Assembly (NCBI RefSeq): GCF_030272615.1
Contig: NC_081414.1
Span: 341,486,717 to 341,550,716, forward strand
Direction: 5' to 3'
DNA: 64,000 nucleotides
Source: Cryptomeria japonica
Lineage: Eukaryota; Streptophyta; Pinopsida; Cupressales; Cupressaceae
In this document: piece by piece, positions 22,435-33,346 of the stretch
Layout of the letters: the number at the start of each line of letters is the position of its first letter
Numbering within the stretch: position 1 is the stretch's first letter
Position numbers and translations under genes: made by a program
Notes under the pieces: model-generated
Database searches by the model: none
Told to the model about the DNA's origin: nothing
Seen by the model: only the letters and a program-made list of their open reading frames with translations

Positions 22435-23278
22435 CTAAGCTCCAAGGGCTTGCTTCAATCCATACAATGCTTTCTTCAACCAACAAACTATATATTTTTC
22501 ATCAGTCAATTGAAATCCATCTGATTTCTCTATGTACACCTCTTCTTCCAACTCACCATTGAGAAATGTTGACTTCACATCCATCTGATAGACTTTGAAA
22601 TCCTTGTAAGTAGCATAAGGAAGAAATAATCTAGCAACTTCAATTCTTGCCACCGGAGCAAAGGTCTCCTCAAAATCAATTCCTTCCATATATGAATATC
22701 CTTTACAAACAAGTCTTTCTTTATTCCTAAAAACTTCACCTTCCTTATTTTTATTTATTCTAAAAGACCCATTTAGTTCCAATTGTATTTTTTCCTTTTG
22801 GTCTGAGAACAAGGATCCATGTATTGTTCTTTTCAATTTGATTCAATTCTTCTTCCATCATTGTCACCTAATGTTCGTCTTTACATGCTTCACTCACATC
22901 CTTGGGCTCAATCTTAGAAATCAAACAATACTTAACCTGATCTTCTGCAATTCTTCTCCTAGTCTGAACACCTTTGTTTTTATCTGCTATAATTTTATTT
23001 TCTAAATGCTTTAATCTTACATACCTAGGAGTCTTCAGATTTTCTTTATTTTCAGACTCTTGACCTTTTTCTTCAGCACTTGCACTAGTTCCTTTACCTT
23101 GATTCTCTAGATTTACTGGAACAATTTGAACATGGTTCAAATTCTGATTTTTCTTTCCTTTATCAGACTATCATTCTAACCATCTGAATCATATCTGAAG
23201 CATCTGGGTTGATACTCATTACCTTCATCAACTTTCACATTAGCACTCTCAATTATCTTCCTCAATCTTATTATAGCA
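22435..23278 (-). pseudogene. C1 pol: reverse transcriptase N-terminal part and upstream linker
   Basis: The 22435-22836 frame carries the copia palm and fingers motifs: [16 protein letters not shown], then [20 protein letters not shown] (first catalytic Asp in MDVKSTFL) and ALYGLKQA. The 22868-23140 frame is the charged linker between integrase and reverse transcriptase, ending IEPKDVSEACKDEH. A frame break separates the two. This is normal domain order for copia (integrase before reverse transcriptase). Confidence 0.85.
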
Positions 23279-24059
23279 TCAGTATGCCTTGCTTTTAGTA
23301 GAATAACCAAGAAATATTCCTTCATAACATCTAGCATCAAAATTCCCTAAATCTTCATCCCTTTTGATATAGCATTCACTTCCAAAAATTCTAAAATATC
23401 TAATGATAGGAGTATGACCAAACCATAATTCATAAGGAGTCTTATCAGTATCACCTTTGATATGCACCTAGTTAAGAGTGTAAACTACAGTACTCACAAT
23501 TTCCCTCCAATAGACATGTGGAACATTTCCTTCAATCATCATTGTTCTAGCAGCTTTCGAAATGGTTTTGTTCTTCCTATCCACAACTCCATTTTGCTGA
23601 GGGGTTCTTGGAGCAAATAATTGTCTCTTCTTCCCATGCTCTTCATAGAATGTATTGAACTCACTAGAGATGAATTCACAACCTTTGTCAAATCTCAAAC
23701 ACTTCAACTTCAATCCTATCTTTGTCTCAACCATAGATTTGAAAATCTTGAATTTCTCCAATGCTTTAGATTTTTTGCTTAAGAAAGTAACCCACATCAT
23801 CCTTGAATAATCATCAATCAGCAACATGAAATACCTATCTCCTTGTAAACTTATGACATTAGAGGGACCACACAAATCAGTATGCACAAGATCCAACAAT
23901 CCATTAGAAAAATGATTTTTACTCTTGAAAGAAACTCTGGTTTCCTTCCCCATTTGACATTATTTGCATATAGAGTTAGTAGGATTCATTAATTTAGGAA
24001 TATCTCTTATTGCCTAAGTAGAACTTATCTTAATCATGCTATCAAAATTCAAATGACAC
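23279..24059 (-). pseudogene. C1 pol: integrase (with end of the GAG-pre-integrase domain)
   Basis: Frames 23468-23953 and 23279-23467 give the DDE core: LVHTDLCGP (first Asp), FDKGCEFIS (second Asp; the family usually has TD.GGEF), and TPQQNGVVDRKNK, where the catalytic Glu of the usual AERKN is Asp. TPYELWFGH and the FLGYS segment follow. The zinc-binding GAG-pre-integrase part starts at about 24050 and is cut by S1 (24060-25115). It inserted element DNA into the chromosome. It is inactive by the Glu change and a frame break. Confidence 0.85.
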
Positions 24060-25115
24060 TGTAGGTTCTGAAGACAACTGAGAGGGGGGGTGAATTAGTT
24101 GTCAAATAAATTCAAACCAAAATCTTATTAACCAACTTAATGCTTAATACCGGTAAGACAGTTAAGTATGCCAGTAAACAGTGTTAACAGAAAATTGCTA
24201 TACCGGTAAGAATTAATACATGAAACATAAGCACAAAGTCATCCACAACACATGACACCAATATTTGTACGTGAAAACCTTATAAGGGGAAAAACCATGG
24301 TGGGAAACCTTACCCACAATCAAATGATACTACTGCAGATAGTAAGTGTACAAAGAGGGGTCTACACATGCAGAAAGGCCAACAGCCTATAGCTCACTGC
24401 TCAATCACAAATGGGAGTCATATTGACTATAGTTGGATGATTAAATCCAATAAGAATGTACTGCACAAAATAGCATCTTCATATGCTGGATTCAGTACCG
24501 ATGTAATACTGATATGCTTCTACAAAAACCTAACTTCACCTTCAGATGATGTCTTCATGTATACCTCTGCTTGATCTCACATATATCTTCACTCAAATCT
24601 TTTTTGCATTCCCCACTTGATCTTACAAATAAGATCTTACATTTATACCATACCCTAAGACCAATTTTAGTAGGTCGGCTCTACAAGATATTACAATAAA
24701 AACATTTTACAAACAATACAATATCTGATGCAATAACTGATTGAACATGTCAGCTTAATGCATTTACAACAATAATAAATCATCTCCATAGCGTGCCATG
24801 CTGATCTAGAAAAGATAAACCTGTCGGTGTAACCCTAGATGACCTGGACCTATTTGCCGGTAAAAGCAAATATGCAAATGAGAATATACCAATGATTATT
24901 ACTTCAAAGTAAAGTGTCCACATGATGTCTTCGACATTACCAAGTGTCTTCCATGTCAATGCAGGTACCGGTGAACATTATATCCTGCTAGTTAACCATA
25001 TACCGATAACTGTTTGCACAGTTTACTGTTTGCCGGTGAATGTTGCTAGATCTCCAAGGTAGGTGAATTTAGTAGGTGTTGACATCAATGACAAACTTGT
25101 ACCAAAATACCAATA
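24060..25115 (-). mobile_element. Element S1: solo LTR of a Sirevirus-type copia element, 1056 bp
   Basis: On the minus strand it starts TATTGGTATTTTGGTAC (TG changed to TA) and ends GAACCTACA. It is flanked by perfect 5-bp duplications GACAC at 24055-24059 and 25116-25120. It splits the C1 GAG-pre-integrase coding region; the C1 reading resumes on each side. It has the hairpin motif, a TATA-like box (plus ATTTATA at 24641) and several ACCGGT/CCGGTAA words. No internal region or second LTR is present, as expected after recombination between two LTRs. Confidence 0.93.
24073..24103 (-). other. LTR hairpin motif, copy 3 (GACAACT / AGTTGTC stem), S1
   Basis: A perfect 7-base stem around GAGAGGGGGGGTGAATT (plus strand), 13 bases from the LTR end. 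Confidence 0.8.
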
Positions 25116-25640
25116 GACACATCCTTATATGTCATAACCAACTTCCATCAATTTGAGCAATCAAACAACTTTTACCAGCTCTACATTCAAGTGAAAGATA
25201 TTACCTTTTGTCTTTGTACTCGATGCAATTTCATTTCCAAAAACTACTCAAGATTCTACACTTCCCATTCTTGAATTGAAGATCACATCCCTTGTCAACC
25301 ATCTATCCAACACTCAAAGGATTATTATTTAGGCCTTCTACATACAAGACACCATCAGTATTGTGCTTACCATCAAGAGAAATAGAACCTCTACCATGAA
25401 TTATACCAGCTTTGTCATCACCAAACCTAACAACACCACCATCATACTTTCCCATGCTCACAAACCTTTTCTTATCACCTGTCATATGATGATAGCATCT
25501 GTTGTCAATCAAACATTCATCTTTTTCCTCAACTTATGCAGCCAAAGCTCTTTCCTCATTAATGCAACTAGTAAAATTAGTAGGTATTGGATCATCTTCC
25601 TTGATAGCAATAAACACCCATTCATTATCACTTGAATTTC
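25116..25640 (-). pseudogene. C1 protease and start of GAG-pre-integrase
   Basis: The 25303-25512 frame reads MIDNRCYHHMTGD near its start. In copia proteases this place is Asp-Ser-Gly-Cys-Ser-His-His-Met-Thr-Gly; here the active-site Ser-Gly are replaced (Asn-Arg), so the enzyme is dead. GRGSISLDGK and VLYVEGL follow as in the family. The frame continues through LQFKNGKC-type text to about 25125, where S1 interrupts. It would have matured the gag-pol polyprotein. Confidence 0.8.
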
Positions 25641-26019
25641 CTTTATCAAATTCATCATCTATCATACCTTCATCAACAACATAATAACATCTCTTCTAAA
25701 ATTTAGGCTTGTAGGTTTTCTTAGGAACTCTTTTCAAACACCTTGAAGAAAAATGTCCTATCTTATTGCATGAAAAACATTTAAGAGGCAACTTTCCTTC
25801 ATACTTACTGGCTCCCTTAGGCAATCTCCTAGCAATTAGCGCTTCAGGCTCCTCAAGCTCTCACTCTTCTTCTTCAATTTCCTTGATTTCTTTCTCATAT
25901 CTGGATATCCTCCTTGAAGAAATTTCACCCAGATCAAATCTTTGCTTGTCATTTCTAGAAATAGTGGCTTTGAATGCAAATTCTACCTTAGGAATAGAAT
26001 CACCAAATTCACTCAATTC
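25641..26019 (-). pseudogene. C1 gag C-terminal part with zinc knuckle
   Basis: On the minus strand, near 25770, CFSCNKIGHFSSRC is encoded: a CX2CX4HX4C nucleic-acid-binding knuckle. Upstream (26015-25830) lies a charged region ending in a Glu-rich stretch. At 26015-26019 the frame is cut by X1 and resumes at 32616. Confidence 0.8.
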
Positions 26020-26414
26020 TGTCACATCCCTTATTTTCATAATTATTATTTAATGATGAAATTAATTTTAAAAATTAAATAAATAAATAAATAAAAATAT
26101 TTAATCATGATATATGATTTCTTATTGCCTGATTTTAATATTTTAATTAATATATAAATTGATTTTTCCTTTAAATCCTAAATATAAATTATATATATAT
26201 ATATATATATATTGATAAAAGTGGATAGAACCACTGAACTATATTAAATTTTAAAATTTTTTTTATAGTGTCTGGTTCAAAAAGCACTAAAGGGAAAGAA
26301 CTAGTAAGAAAATCCTTTAGTATTGCTTAAGTAACACAAGCCTATTCTACCCAATACCAAATGCCCATTGGCATAGTACATCAAAAAACCCATCCCAATT
26401 TCATAAGCCACATT

Positions 26415-27531
26415 AGATATAAAGGAAGCCACAAATAGAAGTATATAGAAGGAAGATTAAAGTATGATCACTGAAGGATGCATATCCATTATTGCCAAAA
26501 AACACCAATTTGAACCACCCTTGTCTATGAAACACAATTCTCCAACCACTAGTTAGAATGATACCACATAGCAGAAATGAAACAATAATCAGACACCCTG
26601 TCAAAATAAACATTGTGATCAAGCATAGTAGAACCCACACCAAAGAAAAGCCACACCAAATAAGGAGGTTGATGAAGACAACAACTATGCCTTTCTTTCC
26701 TTCAAAAATTCCAAAACCGAGGAAGGGATATCATCCACACTTACCTCCTGCATATTAGCATCACTATTAATGGCTAAATTAGCCAAGAAATCTGCAATCT
26801 TATTCACTTCCCTATAATAGTGGGAAATCAAGAAGGAATCAAAAAAGTCTAATTTTTGCAAAATATGATCAAGTATATATTGTAATTGCCAACAATTCAA
26901 CTTCTTTTTCATGACACTTTGAATAATAACCATAGAATCACCCTCAATTATCAAGTCCTTAATTCCCAAAGGACAAAGCAAAGAATTCCACACAATTGTT
27001 AGACTTGAAACCAATCGCATGACAACGAGCCTGAATAAATCTTACCTTATGATCATAAATTACCATACCTGCCCTTGACAGGCCAGGGTTTCCATGAGAA
27101 GCACCATCAAAATTCAATTTAAAGTGCCTTTGCGGAGGAGGTTTCCAGCAAGCAAAATTTCTCTTACTTATAGCATTAGTATTATTTAAAATAGATCCAT
27201 GAGAAGGTAAGACTGATAACATTCTCCAAACTCGAGTTACCCTACCATCCCAATGAGAAAAAAAGGTAAGGGTTTCCAAATTCTTATAGATAAAAGACAA
27301 AGCAACTTCAGATATGGAAGATTCAATCCTCAATAAAACCTTAGCCAGGGAAGAACTTGTTTGTTTAAAAATCCTATTATTACGCTCTAACCAAATATTC
27401 CAAATCACAATAGATGGAGAAATAATCCAAAGACATGCATAGAAAGATGAGGCAAATAGGAGAGGCCAGGCTCTAAAGTGGGAAAGGAGATCCTTACCAA
27501 TAACAAAGGAAAGATTAAGCTTTTCAAACAA
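26415..27531 (-). pseudogene. L1: RNase H domain and 3' end of ORF2
   Basis: Frames 26959-27531 and 26685-27020 overlap and together give the plant LINE RNase H. It has LNFDGASHGNPG (first Asp), SNNCVEFFAL (Glu), LIIEGDSMVII (second Asp) and NKIADFLANLA (final Asp). A frame shift lies near 27000. Upstream, VIWNIWLERNNRIF is the conserved block preceding RNase H in these proteins. Downstream to about 26415 only short frames occur (untranslated region). RNase H removes RNA from the hybrid during target-primed reverse transcription. Confidence 0.85.
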
Positions 27532-27534
27532 CCA

Positions 27535-29765
27535 CTACCAACAAGCATAGGCAAAATCACAATGAAGAAACAAGTGTGCAGAGGATTCTAAATTTTTATT
27601 ACAAAATACACAAGAAAATACTGTAGTAATACCCAGCCTATCTAACCTCATTCCTATAAGGACCCTGTCCTGCACTGCTAACCAAGCAAAAGCACTAGCC
27701 TTTGGGAGGCAAGCCATATGCCAAAACAACTTGTATGGCCAAGTAGATAAATCTTTAGCAACCAAGAGAGAATTATAGCCATCCTTAACTATGTACTTAC
27801 TAGAGATATTCCTTGTCCAGATAAGCTCATCGTCAGCATTAGAAAGAATTCTTACTCTCTCTGCCAACATCTTTTCATATTCCGATTTCACATTTTGATC
27901 AATATCTAAAAACTCAATTGATTTCCATTTTGCCACCTTAAGATTCCCACTATACTCAATTTCAAAATAATCAGCCACAAAGACACCCCAAAGGGAAGAA
28001 AGAATGGAAATTAAAGGAGACCAATCCCTCAAGTTCACCAGAGGGGGATGTCCATTCCAAACTTCCTCCCAAAACTTGACCTTTCTACCATTATGAACAA
28101 TCCATGAGAGATGAGGCAAAATCACTGATCTACATTTACATAGAAAATTCCAAATAGCTGAACCAGATGGTAAATTAGAAACTTGAAAAACATATTCTCT
28201 TGGTCCATTATTTAAATATTTAGCAAACATAATTTGTGCCCAAAAGGAGAATGGTCTCTCATACAATTTCCAAACCAACTTAGCACCTAAGGCTAAATTC
28301 TGACTTTCCAGTCTCCTAATGCCTGTGCCCCCAAGGTTTTTAGGCAAACAAACTTTATCCCATGCTACCAGAGGGAGTTTTTTCTTACCATCTTTATTAT
28401 TACTCCAAAGGAAGGACCTAAGAGTATCTTGGAAACTAACAAGAGATGCTTTCAGAGACTGCAAAACAAACATGAGATAAATAGGAACAACATTTAGGAC
28501 AAACTTAATAAGAACAATCTTACTAGCCAAAGATAACCATCTATGATTCCAGGATAGGATCCTTCTAGAGATAACTAAAATGATCTTATCCCAAAACTCA
28601 ACTCTATCCTACTTAATGAAGAAAGGTATACCAAGATAAGAACAAGGAAGATTTCCAGATGCAAATCCCCAAAAAATCTTCAATCTATCCTGAACCAATT
28701 GTGAAGCATGAAAGAAAAAAATCTTTGACTTATCAACATTGATTCTCTGACTAGAAAAGGATGCATAATTCTATATTATCCCCTTTATCACTCTTGCCTC
28801 ACCCAAAGAGGCCTGACCAAATAACAAGGTATCATCTACAAACAAGCAATGCGAAATGCTTTATGGAACATTTTGAATCCTAATTCCCTTCCAAAGCCCT
28901 CCCAGCTTAGTGGCTCTTATAGCCCAACTGAACATTTCAGCTAGAAGAATGAACAAGAAAGGAGACAAGGGATCCCCCTACCTCAAACCCCTAGAAGAGG
29001 AGAAAAAACCACAAGGGGAGCCATTAATTAGAACTGAGAACCTTGCAAAATAAATACAAGCATGAATCCATTTGACCCATGCCTTGGAAAAGCCCAATTT
29101 AAGTAGAACAACACACAACACCCCCCATTCTACTCTATCATATGCTTTCATCATATCTAATTTGAGGATCATGGGCGGGATTCTCTAAGTAGAAATAGAT
29201 GTAGAACCTCATGAGCCACTATAGCTCCCTCCGTTATCTCCCTTCCTAGAACAAAACCACCTTGTTCTAAAGAAATGATCTTAGGTAAAATTTTAGCCAA
29301 CCTTAAAGAAATAGCCTTGGTAAAAATCTTGTACAAAGTATTACATAAAGCAATAGGGTGAAAATCAGCAAATGTCCTGGTAACCTCTTTTTTAGGAATA
29401 ATTGCAATCATTGTATTATTAAGCTCTTTCAAAATAGACCTATTCCTTCTAGCTTCCTCAAGGGCCAATAAAACATCATTTCCCACAAAATCCTAGCATT
29501 TCTGAAAAAATAAAGGAGTAAAGCTATCCAGTCCTGGAGCCTTATCGGGGTTCATTGCAAAAACAACATTCTTAACTTCATCCAAAGAAAAATGAGACAT
29601 CAACATTTTATTATCTTCTGAAGATACCAAAGAAGGAATATTAGAAGAAATGTTATTATGAAGATCTCCATGCTCCGAAGACAATAGTGACTTAAAAAAC
29701 CTAACTGCCTCTGAAGCAATATCCAAACATTCAAACTCTAATTCAATCCAAACATCTGATAACAA
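27535..29765 (-). pseudogene. L1: reverse transcriptase and zf-RVT region of ORF2
   Basis: Frames 29493-29765, 29169-29486, 28978-29172 and 27535-28530 line up. They contain NPDKAPGLDSF, then IIPKKE and FHPIALCN, LDMMKAYDRVEW (first catalytic Asp) and, between frames on the minus strand at about 28831-28845, FVDD, the active-site pair with Phe in place of Tyr. ASKIVLIKFVLNVVPIYLM and the zf-RVT segment WHMACLPKASAFAWLAV with CVFC...H...HC follow. Breaks lie near 29490, 29170 and 28530-28978, so the protein is dead. Confidence 0.87.
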
Positions 29766-29773
29766 AAACTAGT

Positions 29774-30383
29774 CTAACCTTTCTGCAATCTAAGAAAAAT
29801 CTCTTCACATATTTGTCCATGTGAAAATCCCATTCTGAAATTGACAATCAAAAAGACCCATGTCCTTAATGAACATCCCAAAGTCTTCCATGATTTTTTT
29901 ATTAGGAAGAATACCTCCTTTCTTTTCTCCCAAGTCAGTGATAGCATTAAAATCCCCCCCAAAGATTATAAAGGGACCATGCCTTAAAGGGGAGGAAATT
30001 CTCTTAAGATCTCACCATAATTTAGACTTCCTTTGAATACCAAAAGGAGCATAAATATTAAAAAGCCAAAACTTAACCTTCAAAAGCTTGCTTTTAACTA
30101 AGGCCAACATCCAGTTTACAATAGAAGCAACTAGTTCAACCTCAATGTTATAGTTATTCCAAAGCAATGCCAAAACCCCTGATGCACCACAAGATGGAGA
30201 GGAGAGGAATTCCCACTTTCTCCAAGAAGAAAAAACCAAATCAGCAGACTCCTTTGACAATTTTGTCTCTTGCAACATGAAAATATCACACTTAACTAAG
30301 TCCATCTGGGACTTAATTAAGCACCTCTTGTTAGGGGCATTTAAGCCCCTAACATTCCAAGATATAATTCTCATTTCTCTCAA
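29774..30383 (-). pseudogene. L1: endonuclease domain of ORF2
   Basis: The 30012-30383 frame starts with IISWNVRGLNAPNKR and has FMLQETKLS (catalytic Asn and Glu of the apurinic-type endonuclease/phosphatase family). The frame breaks near 30010 and continues in pieces at 29774-29962. This enzyme nicks target DNA to prime reverse transcription. The ORF2 start is in or near the REMRIISWNV region; ORF1 is missing. Confidence 0.87.
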
Positions 30384-30480
30384 GGGGAGACCGAGGCTCC
30401 CCTCTTTCCTTTAGATGGAGAAGACTTCCTTTATCTAAAAAAAATGTTTAAAACATATTTTAAATGAACATATTGTATTT

Positions 30481-30660
30481 TTAGAACAAAATTTCATTAT
30501 TATATTTAATATTTTAATTTTCATTTATTCTTTTAAAAAGTTTCTAATATATGTCTCATACATTGAGTTTTTTAGAACAAAATTTTATTATTATATTTAA
30601 TGTTTTAATTTTCATTTATTCTTTTAAAAAGTTTCTAATATATGTCTCATACATTGAGTT
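30481..30660 (+). repeat. Tandem duplication, 91-bp unit
   Basis: TTAGAACAAAATTT starts at 30481 and 30572; each unit runs through TTCATTTATTCTTTTAAAAAG to ACATTGAG. Two copies, nearly identical, in AT-rich X1 DNA. Confidence 0.9.
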
Positions 30661-31286
30661 AATAAATAAAAATAAATGAAAACAAAAGAATCCTTTTATG
30701 ATAAAAAGAAACTTAAAACAAAAGTTTCTATTAAAATAATATTTAGAAACTTAACTTATAGAATTCATGTTATATATTAAGAACTTTAGTAAGAAAAAAT
30801 GAGAAAGGTATGGAATATTCTTTAAAGAAAAGTAAATTTTTTTATAAAAAAAGAAGAGAAAAGAAGTTTCTTTTTAAATTCTTTTAAAAACTTAAAATAT
30901 AAAATTCATATTATAATTGCTTTTATGTGAATTATAAAGATTTTTTAAATATATTAAATATTTTACTAAATTTTTTTTATAAATTAAATAGAAAACATAA
31001 ATAAAATAGAAACTCTATCTAAATATATTATTAGAAATCTTTTATTAATATAATGAATACCTTTTCTAATATATTATAAAAAGAAAAGAAAGAGATGGAG
31101 TCATATATAAAAGGTTTTAAATTTAGAAAATATTTACGAGAATATAAATTCTATACATAAAGGATAAGAATTTTTAAAATAAAATTAAAAAAATTATTAT
31201 TATTATGGATTTTACATTTCTTAAGTTTCTATTATGTTTTAAGATAATTAAGATAATAATCATTGGGAGGATAAGTTTAGATAAAT

Positions 31287-31425
31287 AAACATGTTTTTCT
31301 AAGGATAAAAGGTGTCTTTTTGAATAAGATAAGAGGAATTTAAACATGTTTTTCTACGTATAAAAGGTGTCTTTTCGAATAAGGTAAGAGGAATTAAAAC
31401 ATGTTTTTCTAAGGATAAGAGCAAT
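31287..31425 (+). repeat. Tandem repeat, 55-bp unit, about 2.5 copies
   Basis: AAACATGTTTTTCTA starts at 31287, 31342 and 31397, exactly 55 bp apart, with AAAAGGTGTCTTTT and GGTAAGAGGAATT-type text within each full unit. Confidence 0.9.
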
Positions 31426-32615
31426 AAAACAATTTCTTAAAAAAATAAATTAATCTTCTGTCAAGTTTTCTATTTAAACAATGAATTGGTTTTTATTTGG
31501 GAGGTAATTTTTATTTTTAAGGGCAGGAATAAAACATAATCTAGAAGGAGAAATCAGTAATCAGAGTCTAGTTTTGTTGGTACAAGATATAAGCTATAAT
31601 GAGAAAAATATATTCTTCTTTTCTTTGTGAAGACAAATCTAGTATATTTGTGGACATAAAATAAATTGGTTGGAGAAAGAAAACTAGAATTATTACATTC
31701 AGGGTATATTTAGTGCTTTAACCCTCTTTAAATCATAGATGTCTATATTGTTACTCTCTAGAATCTACATTTTTGTATTATTCCCATTGATATTTTCAAT
31801 ATGATTATAAGTGAGTAAATAGACATTATTAAGCATTGAATTGACCATTCTATGTCTTCATGTTTGATATCCTTATATGCTTTTTATGAGAATCTTATAT
31901 GCCATCTTATAGATACTCATGGATACTCTTATAAACTTATGTATGTAGAGATGTGTGGTAGTATCACCTATGATTCTAGTCTTATATATTTATTTAAAAG
32001 TTGAGTAAATTGAATTATGGTTCTAATTATTTTACAATTGATGGAGGTTTGATTGAAAATAAGATTCTTGATAAGTTATCAAGTGCATGGATTGATGATA
32101 TTATGTGCATATATGCTCATGTAAGTTATTTATGCTTAATATACATTCTTATGAAACCATGATGTTGTTAAATTAGCTGAAAAATAGATATGTCATATTA
32201 CACTATTCCATTACTCTTGCCAGATTTGCACTGTTAGTCTACCTCATGTTGGGTCAGGTATCTTTTGTATCATGAAATATTCTAGGGAAGTGTAACTACT
32301 TCATGGTAGGGTCGATATGCACTCTAGAAATGTTCTCACCCATGATGTGATTATGGGAGAATTTCCTGTCTCGATGGTCGTCATGAATTATTCTTTATGT
32401 AATTATTATAATTGACCTTGTGGTCTATTTTAAAGGAACGCGATCCCTTATGTTTAGCCTTTTTATAGGTTGTGTATTTAATCTTTATGATGAAATGTAT
32501 ATTTAAGTCTCCAATCTTGTATATTTGGACATGTAAAATATTTAATGTTTCATTTTATGAATTTTTCTATGAATTATGTGAGTTATGTTATTTTAAAATT
32601 ATGGAGGCCATTAAA
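31426..32615. other. Remainder of X1, no gene seen
   Basis: AT-rich with a less AT-rich block at 32220-32460. Only short frames occur. It may be LTR promoter or leader sequence of X1, but I recognise nothing. Confidence 0.4.
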
Positions 32616-33183
32616 AATTCAAAGGCTGATAACTTACCAATCAACATGTCTCTGATACTGGTTAAGATCTAAGCACTTTAGCAACTTTATGTTTGTAAGA
32701 GACATGTAAAGATCTAAGCACTTTAGCAGCTATATCTGATTCTTCCAACTTTCCATTGGAACATCTGATGTTGCATACTAATTTATTCACTTTCTACATA
32801 AAAGAACTAATGTCTCATCTTTTCCAATCCTCAACATCTCATACTTTCCTTTTAGGCTCTGCAACTTAGAAATCGTCACATAATTGTCTCCTTCATATAG
32901 GGTTTCTATCTTTCTTCAGATGTCATGAGCAGTCTGCAATTCCATCACATTTATCATTTTCGAATCACTTAGAGAAATCAACAGTTCTTCTTTAGCCTTG
33001 ATATTTTATTCTTCTTCCTTAATCTCATCCGGAGTTGAAGGATCATTCATAGGAACAGCATATTTGTCTTTAGTAAATTTCCAGTAATCTTCACCAATGC
33101 ATCTCAAGTGACACTCCATCCAGTTTTTCCAAAGAGAATAATTTGTTATCAAATCTTGGACTCTCCTTTTTGTAATTCTCCAT
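32616..33183 (-). pseudogene. C1 gag N-terminal and central part
   Basis: A minus-strand ATG at 33183 is chosen because it precedes the conserved gag start and lies about 60 bases inside the LTR. Text typical of copia gag follows with a shift near 33150: YSLWKNWMECHLRCIGEDYW, then ELLISLSDSKMINVMELQTAHDI, TLYEGDNY and SDIAAKVLRSL. Near 32690-32650 a stretch of about 20 bases encoding AKVLRS is repeated, an internal duplication. Stops occur. It joins the C-terminal gag part at 26015 across X1. Confidence 0.8.
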
Positions 33184-33221
33184 CCTAGATCACCTCAAGT
33201 TGTTAAACTTCTCCGAAGGAA

Positions 33222-33232
33222 GCTTCTCTAAT
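33222..33232 (-). other. C1 primer-binding site, eroded
   Basis: On the minus strand TTTTATTAGAG lies ten bases past the LTR; it differs from TGGTATCAGAG at three of eleven places. Its identity is inferred from position. Confidence 0.45.
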
Positions 33233-33241
33233 AAAAATTTA

Positions 33242-33346
33242 TGAAAATAGGGCAAACAATTGAGAGGTGGGGGTGAATTAGTTGTCACCAAATTTTTCAT
33301 CAACTTTTAATCTCAAATCTAATAATTAATAGCAAAAGCATAAATC
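33242..33346 (-). repeat. C1 5' LTR, short right-hand fragment (terminal 105 bases)
   Basis: Plus TGAAAATAGGG matches TGAAAATATGG at 17268. The run GTGAATTAGTTGTCACC then matches 19745-19760. C2 starts after AAATC (33342-33346); the LTR resumes at 60940. Confidence 0.85.
33253..33286 (-). other. LTR hairpin motif, copy 4, C1 5' LTR (stem eroded)
   Basis: CAAACAATTGAGAGGTGGGGGTGAA... with AGTTGTC; two or three stem bases no longer pair and one loop G is T. It is the partner of copy 2 in the same element. Confidence 0.7.

Larger units (their letters stand above)
26215..30435 (-). mobile_element. Element L1: 5'-truncated plant LINE (L1-type)
   Basis: A minus-strand series in the order endonuclease, reverse transcriptase, zinc-binding zf-RVT region, RNase H, then a 3' untranslated part. 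No ORF1 is present; only a short stretch upstream of the endonuclease start remains (to about 30435). Several stops and shifts break it. No poly(A) tail (poly(T) on plus) is obvious at the left, where (AT)n lies, and I could not identify target duplications, so both ends are approximate. Confidence 0.85.
26020..32615 (+). mobile_element. Element X1: unclassified insertion in C1 gag, containing L1
   Basis: Begins TGTCACATCCC, a start common in plant gypsy LTRs, and is flanked by AATTC at 26015-26019 and 32616-32620; C1 gag reads correctly across that duplication. Apart from L1 it holds about 2.3 kb of AT-rich DNA with no coding frame: (AT)n at about 26187-26211, tandem repeats at 30481 and 31287, and unassigned sequence to 32615. 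The right end GGCCATTAAA does not close with CA exactly, so calling it a solo LTR is tentative. Confidence 0.6.

Noticed and set aside
26413-26643. Minus-strand frame with hydrophobic residues downstream of L1 RNase H
   Set aside because: It lies in the LINE 3' untranslated part, is rich in Phe/Leu by base composition and has no recognised domain.
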